From Erysipelotrichaceae bacterium (GTDB lineage Bacteria > Bacillota_I > Bacilli_A > Erysipelotrichales > Erysipelotrichaceae), in the NCBI GenBank assembly GCA_003510215.1, contig DOKQ01000163.1, positions 1 to 8,488 on the forward strand: a stretch of DNA of 8,488 nucleotides, in the 5' to 3' direction. Both the position numbers and the translations under genes were made by a program. The notes under the pieces are model-generated. The model was not told where the DNA came from. It made no database searches and saw only the letters and a list, made by a program, of their open reading frames with translations. This document shows, piece after piece, positions 5,972 to 8,488 of this stretch. Position 1 is the first letter of the stretch; every line of letters begins with the position of its first letter.

Positions 5972-5993
5972 CTTTTCGCCTTCTTTCTGTATT

Positions 5994-6022
5994 ATTATAC
6001 ATGAATCACACATGAATTTAAA
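5994..6022 (-). promoter_or_regulatory. Promoter of the Nudix-ddl operon
   Basis: Minus strand: a perfect -10 TATAAT (5994-5999), a 17-nt spacer and -35 TTTAAA (6017-6022, 4 of 6). The start would be near 5987, about 16 nt before the ATG. It begins one base after the T-tract of the preceding terminator. Confidence 0.65.
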
Positions 6023-6023
6023 C

Positions 6024-6056
6024 AAAAAGAAAACCAGGGAATCATGGTATCCCTGG
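6024..6056 (-). terminator. Rho-independent terminator after the Mur ligase gene
   Basis: Minus-strand transcript: perfect 7-bp stem CCAGGGA/TCCCTGG (6050-6056 with 6034-6040), a 9-nt loop, then TTTTCTTTTT (6024-6033). It begins 6 bp after the stop codon of the Mur ligase gene. Confidence 0.88.
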
Positions 6057-6062
6057 CTCATA

Positions 6063-7652
6063 TTATCGACTAAATGCATCCGGAAGATCATTTTCAATTA
6101 ACACTGTATCTTCCTTGGTTGCATGTGTGTAAACCCAATGGAAAGCCTCCTTTACTGTCGACATGACATGGACATTTTTCATATCAAAGCCACTTTCCAT
6201 CAATCCCTTGGCAATCGGTGTTGTCTGGTTTTTACCAATTAACAGGACTACATCAACCTTGTCCTTCATCTGAGTCCCAAAAGCGAAATTAAAATCATCC
6301 TGCTTTTCACCCAGTTCAATCATACCCGGAGTAATAATAATCCGCTTACCCGGCATCATCTGAAGTACATCTAATGAATTTTTGGCACTCACCGGATTTG
6401 AGTTGAACGCATTGTCAATCATGGTATATCCATTGACCTTTTTCACTTCAAGTCGATGCTCAACATGACGGGTGGATGCCACAGCTCGACGCAATGACTC
6501 CCAGTCAATTCCCAGTTGCTTTCCTAAAGCCACCGAAGCAAGAATATTCAGAATATTATGTTCACCCAGCAGCTTGGTTTCGAATGGGATTACAACCTGC
6601 TCTCGGGTAACAACATCAAAAAATGTGCCTTTGGGAGTATATCGAATATTCGTCGCACGATAATCCACATCTGCCTGCTCAATTCCATACCAGATAATCT
6701 GACATTTATTTTTAATATGATAATTGCGAATATGTTCATTATCACGATTTAAAACGCCAACACCTGAAAGAGGCAGATTTTCCACCATTTTCATCTTCTC
6801 GATAATAATGTTCCCCAATGTTTTAAATGTATTTAAATGTTGAGGTCCGATAGATGTGACAATCCCAAACTGAGGTTTAACAAATTTGGTCAGATAATTG
6901 ATTTCCCCAACTTTGTCAGCTCCCATTTCGCAGATAAACACCTGATGCAAAGGCTTAAGCATTTCACGAATTGTAATAGTAATTCCCATCGGTGTATTAT
7001 ACGAAGCTGGTGTCATCAAAGTATAAAACTGCGTAGATAAAATCTCATGAAGAATGTTCTTACTTGATGTTTTTCCATAGCTTCCAGTAATCCCGATCTT
7101 TATCAAGTTACCTTGTTTCTTAAGAATCCGCTTTGCCAAAAAGATATAGTACTTCTTCACTATATTTTCAATCGGCTCAGTCACTACAGCCATAACCACA
7201 ACCATAACCCACGGGATAAAGAAGAGAATAGGCAATAAGATAAGCCAACCGCCATAAGGTAAAAAGAAATAGGATAAACCCAGGATTAACGAATAGAAAA
7301 TCACTAAAACAGCGATTTGACGAATCACACGATGAGTCAAGTGCAGCGGCTTAATATAGGTTTTTCTTTTTTCAAATCCCCATTGCAAAAGGGAATACAT
7401 CGTAATAATGAGTAACAGAGCTCCCCATTGTAGCAACTCCTGACTCACAAAAAGCAGCAGAAAAAACGGAAGTAACAGGACAATATATAAGAAAAGACGT
7501 GGACCAAAGATTTTCATTGAACTTGATAACCACGGTAAATAGCGTTTAATTTCATATCGATTTTGTTGAAACATATGCAAAGAGCGTTTTGTATTCACTC
7601 CAACATAAGCAAATGTTACTAAAATCAGTAATATCTTTATTACATTGATCAT
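6063..7652 (-). CDS. Membrane-anchored MurF-like Mur ligase
   Basis: An ATP-dependent amide ligase of the Mur family, most like MurF, which adds D-Ala-D-Ala to UDP-MurNAc-tripeptide. From ATG 7652 it is 529 aa. Residues 1-157 hold about five membrane segments (2-19, 53-69, 77-91, 113-131, 135-157). The catalytic part follows: P-loop GITGSYGKTS (187-196), YNTPMGI (218-224), EMGAD (242-246), IGPQHLNTF (268-276) and lysines in EKMKM (285-289) at the usual carbamoyl-Lys site. Next come LNRDNEH (301-307), GEHN (363-366), EHR (398-400), DNAFNSNP (413-420), ITPGMIELG and a terminal ENDLPDAF. The normal MurF UDP-binding N-domain is absent. ATG 7664 is possible, but its nearest AAGGAGG is 15 bases off; GGAG at 7659-7662 sits six bases before 7652. 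The upstream hydrolase ends 13 bp away, so the two are an operon. The nearby ddl supports a D-Ala-D-Ala-adding role, but a different ligase substrate is not excluded. Confidence 0.85.
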   Translation of the reverse strand: MINVIKILLILVTFAYVGVNTKRSLHMFQQNRYEIKRYLPWLSSSMKIFGPRLFLYIVLLLPFFLLLFVSQELLQWGALLLIITMYSLLQWGFEKRKTYIKPLHLTHRVIRQIAVLVIFYSLILGLSYFFLPYGGWLILLPILFFIPWVMVVVMAVVTEPIENIVKKYYIFLAKRILKKQGNLIKIGITGSYGKTSSKNILHEILSTQFYTLMTPASYNTPMGITITIREMLKPLHQVFICEMGADKVGEINYLTKFVKPQFGIVTSIGPQHLNTFKTLGNIIIEKMKMVENLPLSGVGVLNRDNEHIRNYHIKNKCQIIWYGIEQADVDYRATNIRYTPKGTFFDVVTREQVVIPFETKLLGEHNILNILASVALGKQLGIDWESLRRAVASTRHVEHRLEVKKVNGYTMIDNAFNSNPVSAKNSLDVLQMMPGKRIIITPGMIELGEKQDDFNFAFGTQMKDKVDVVLLIGKNQTTPIAKGLMESGFDMKNVHVMSTVKEAFHWVYTHATKEDTVLIENDLPDAFSR

Positions 7653-7658
7653 TGTCGT

Positions 7659-7662
7659 CTCC
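7659..7662 (-). promoter_or_regulatory. Ribosome binding site deciding the Mur ligase start
   Basis: GGAG on the minus strand, six bases before ATG 7652. It is embedded in ATGGAG, so the in-frame upstream ATG at 7664 overlaps the site and is unlikely to be the main start. The only other SD, AAGGAGG at 7680-7686, lies inside the hydrolase gene, 15 bases from 7664. Confidence 0.55.
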
Positions 7663-7665
7663 ATA

Positions 7666-8427
7666 TCAGTTGATCATGTCCTCCTTTAAAAATACATCGG
7701 TAATTGATAAAAATCTTGTTATTTGATTCCAATAGGCATAATGATCATCATCTTCAAAAATGACCAGTCCAGCATCAGGAATTTTCTTTTCCATCACTTT
7801 ACCCATCCACAAAGGTGTTGCGTCGTCATTTTCACCCCATACCAAAAGAGTAGGAGATTTAATTAGACTTAATCGACCGGTTAAATCTTCATTGACAATC
7901 TTAACAAAAGACGATCTCATGACACCACTTATGGCACGGTAGTCTGCACTTCCAAAAAATCGCCTCATTTGTTCCTGATAACGATTAAGAAGTGGTAATC
8001 TAAACACTTGCTTTGCTGTTTTAAATGCAGCTACACGCACATGATAATCCCATGAACGTTTCGGCCTTAGACCTGCCGCACCTGTCAGTATACATTTGTG
8101 AGTATGATACTTCGATGCAAACAAAATCGCAATACGGGCTCCAAAGGAATGAGCAATGAAAATCGGATTACTTATGTTCAACTGTTCAAGAATGTTTCTC
8201 ACACATTCGGTATACTCACTGACTCCCCAAGCACGCAACGGCTCTTCACTTAATCCAAATCCAGGCAAATCAATATTAATCACGCGAAAATGCTTTTCAT
8301 AGTGACTTGCAATGGGTTCCATCATTTCAATGCGCTGTCCCCAGCCATGAAGCAGTACAATTGCCTGTTGATCAACCTGATTATCTGTATAATTCACTTT
8401 TATATTAAAACTTTCAATAATTGGCAT
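7666..8427 (-). CDS. Alpha/beta hydrolase
   Basis: A 253-residue soluble alpha/beta-hydrolase-fold protein, usual length for the family, with no signal peptide or membrane segment. Numbered from ATG 8427: oxyanion loop LLHGWGQ (25-31), DLPGFGLS (53-60), nucleophile elbow AHSFGA with Ser94, acidic residue in WGENDDATP (Asp201 or Asp202) and catalytic His229 in EDDDHYAYW. The elbow has Ala where the GxSxG consensus starts with Gly, which many family members tolerate. A lid region, about 120-180, is rich in aromatic and basic residues. An in-frame ATG at 8439 overlaps the GGAGG site (8433-8437); that site is five bases before 8427, so I chose 8427. It is the first gene of a two-gene unit with the Mur ligase, 13 bp apart. 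This hints at a cell-envelope or detoxification role, but the substrate (ester, amide or other) cannot be told. Confidence 0.9.
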   Translation of the reverse strand: MPIIESFNIKVNYTDNQVDQQAIVLLHGWGQRIEMMEPIASHYEKHFRVINIDLPGFGLSEEPLRAWGVSEYTECVRNILEQLNISNPIFIAHSFGARIAILFASKYHTHKCILTGAAGLRPKRSWDYHVRVAAFKTAKQVFRLPLLNRYQEQMRRFFGSADYRAISGVMRSSFVKIVNEDLTGRLSLIKSPTLLVWGENDDATPLWMGKVMEKKIPDAGLVIFEDDDHYAYWNQITRFLSITDVFLKEDMIN

Positions 8428-8447
8428 ATAATCCTCCATACGCTTAT

Positions 8448-8475
8448 ATTATATAGGAAAAAAATATTTTTGCAC
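8448..8475 (-). promoter_or_regulatory. Probable promoter of the hydrolase-Mur ligase unit
   Basis: Minus strand: perfect -10 TATAAT at 8448-8453, 21 bp before the ATG. At 16-nt spacing the -35 is GTGCAA (8470-8475), only 3 of 6, so the call rests mainly on the -10 box and the A/T-rich surroundings. The window ends 13 bp further on, so the upstream gene and any terminator cannot be seen. Confidence 0.45.
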
Positions 8476-8488
8476 GTGATTCTTTCTC

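Noticed and set aside
5972..6097. N-terminal extension of the Nudix protein to 241 residues
   Set aside because: This stretch contains the Mur ligase stop region, its terminator and a promoter; the family's conserved start matches ATG 5971.
6063..7652. PgsB/CapB-type poly-gamma-glutamate synthase, or MurT
   Set aside because: Membrane segments and a Mur fold fit PgsB loosely, but YNTPMGI, EMGAD, DNAFNSNP and the ELG motif follow MurF order. No pgsC/pgsA or gatD neighbour is present.
8471..8478. CACGTG palindrome upstream of the hydrolase as an operator
   Set aside because: A single 6-bp palindrome at the window edge; no second copy or longer dyad supports a binding site.

Overview
The window looks like chromosomal core sequence from a low-GC, Gram-positive-type bacterium (Bacillota). 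The evidence is strong AGGAGG ribosome binding sites, sigma-A-like promoters, short U-rich terminators, tRNA genes with encoded CCA ends, a clostridial-type D-Ala-D-Ala ligase and a membrane-anchored MurF relative. An Erysipelotrichia-like lineage is my best guess, but that is inference. Every gene I accept lies on the minus strand, so transcription runs from high to low coordinates. I see no mobile element, CRISPR array, integrase or sign of recent transfer.

Layout in transcription order: (1) 8427-6063, an alpha/beta hydrolase followed by a Mur ligase with about five N-terminal membrane segments, ending in a terminator at 6024-6056. (2) 5971-4189, a Nudix hydrolase and D-alanine--D-alanine ligase, with a promoter at 5994-6022 and a terminator at 4155-4178. 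(3) 4104-432, two tandem MgtE magnesium channels, then DeoD-type purine nucleoside phosphorylase and a 63-residue HMA-fold protein without metal-binding cysteines. This unit has promoters at 4125-4153 and (internal) 1363-1391, and a terminator at 391-421. (4) 341-13, a tRNA-Ser, tRNA-Asp, tRNA-Gly operon with a well-formed promoter and an A-tract UP-like element.

Functionally, ddl makes the D-Ala-D-Ala dipeptide, and the Mur ligase next to it is the likely enzyme that adds it to the peptidoglycan stem peptide at the membrane. The MgtE pair handles magnesium, and DeoD handles purine salvage. Gene packing is extreme. Two stop codons lie inside the next gene's Shine-Dalgarno sequence, one stop and start overlap as TAATG, and two promoters begin one base after the previous terminator's T-tract. 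Several start codons were moved downstream of the longest ORF because the Shine-Dalgarno spacing requires it.

I did not find a clear new multi-gene system. The most unusual items are the membrane Mur ligase lacking the normal UDP-binding N-domain, the cysteine-less HMA protein coupled to deoD, and the diverged MgtE pair.
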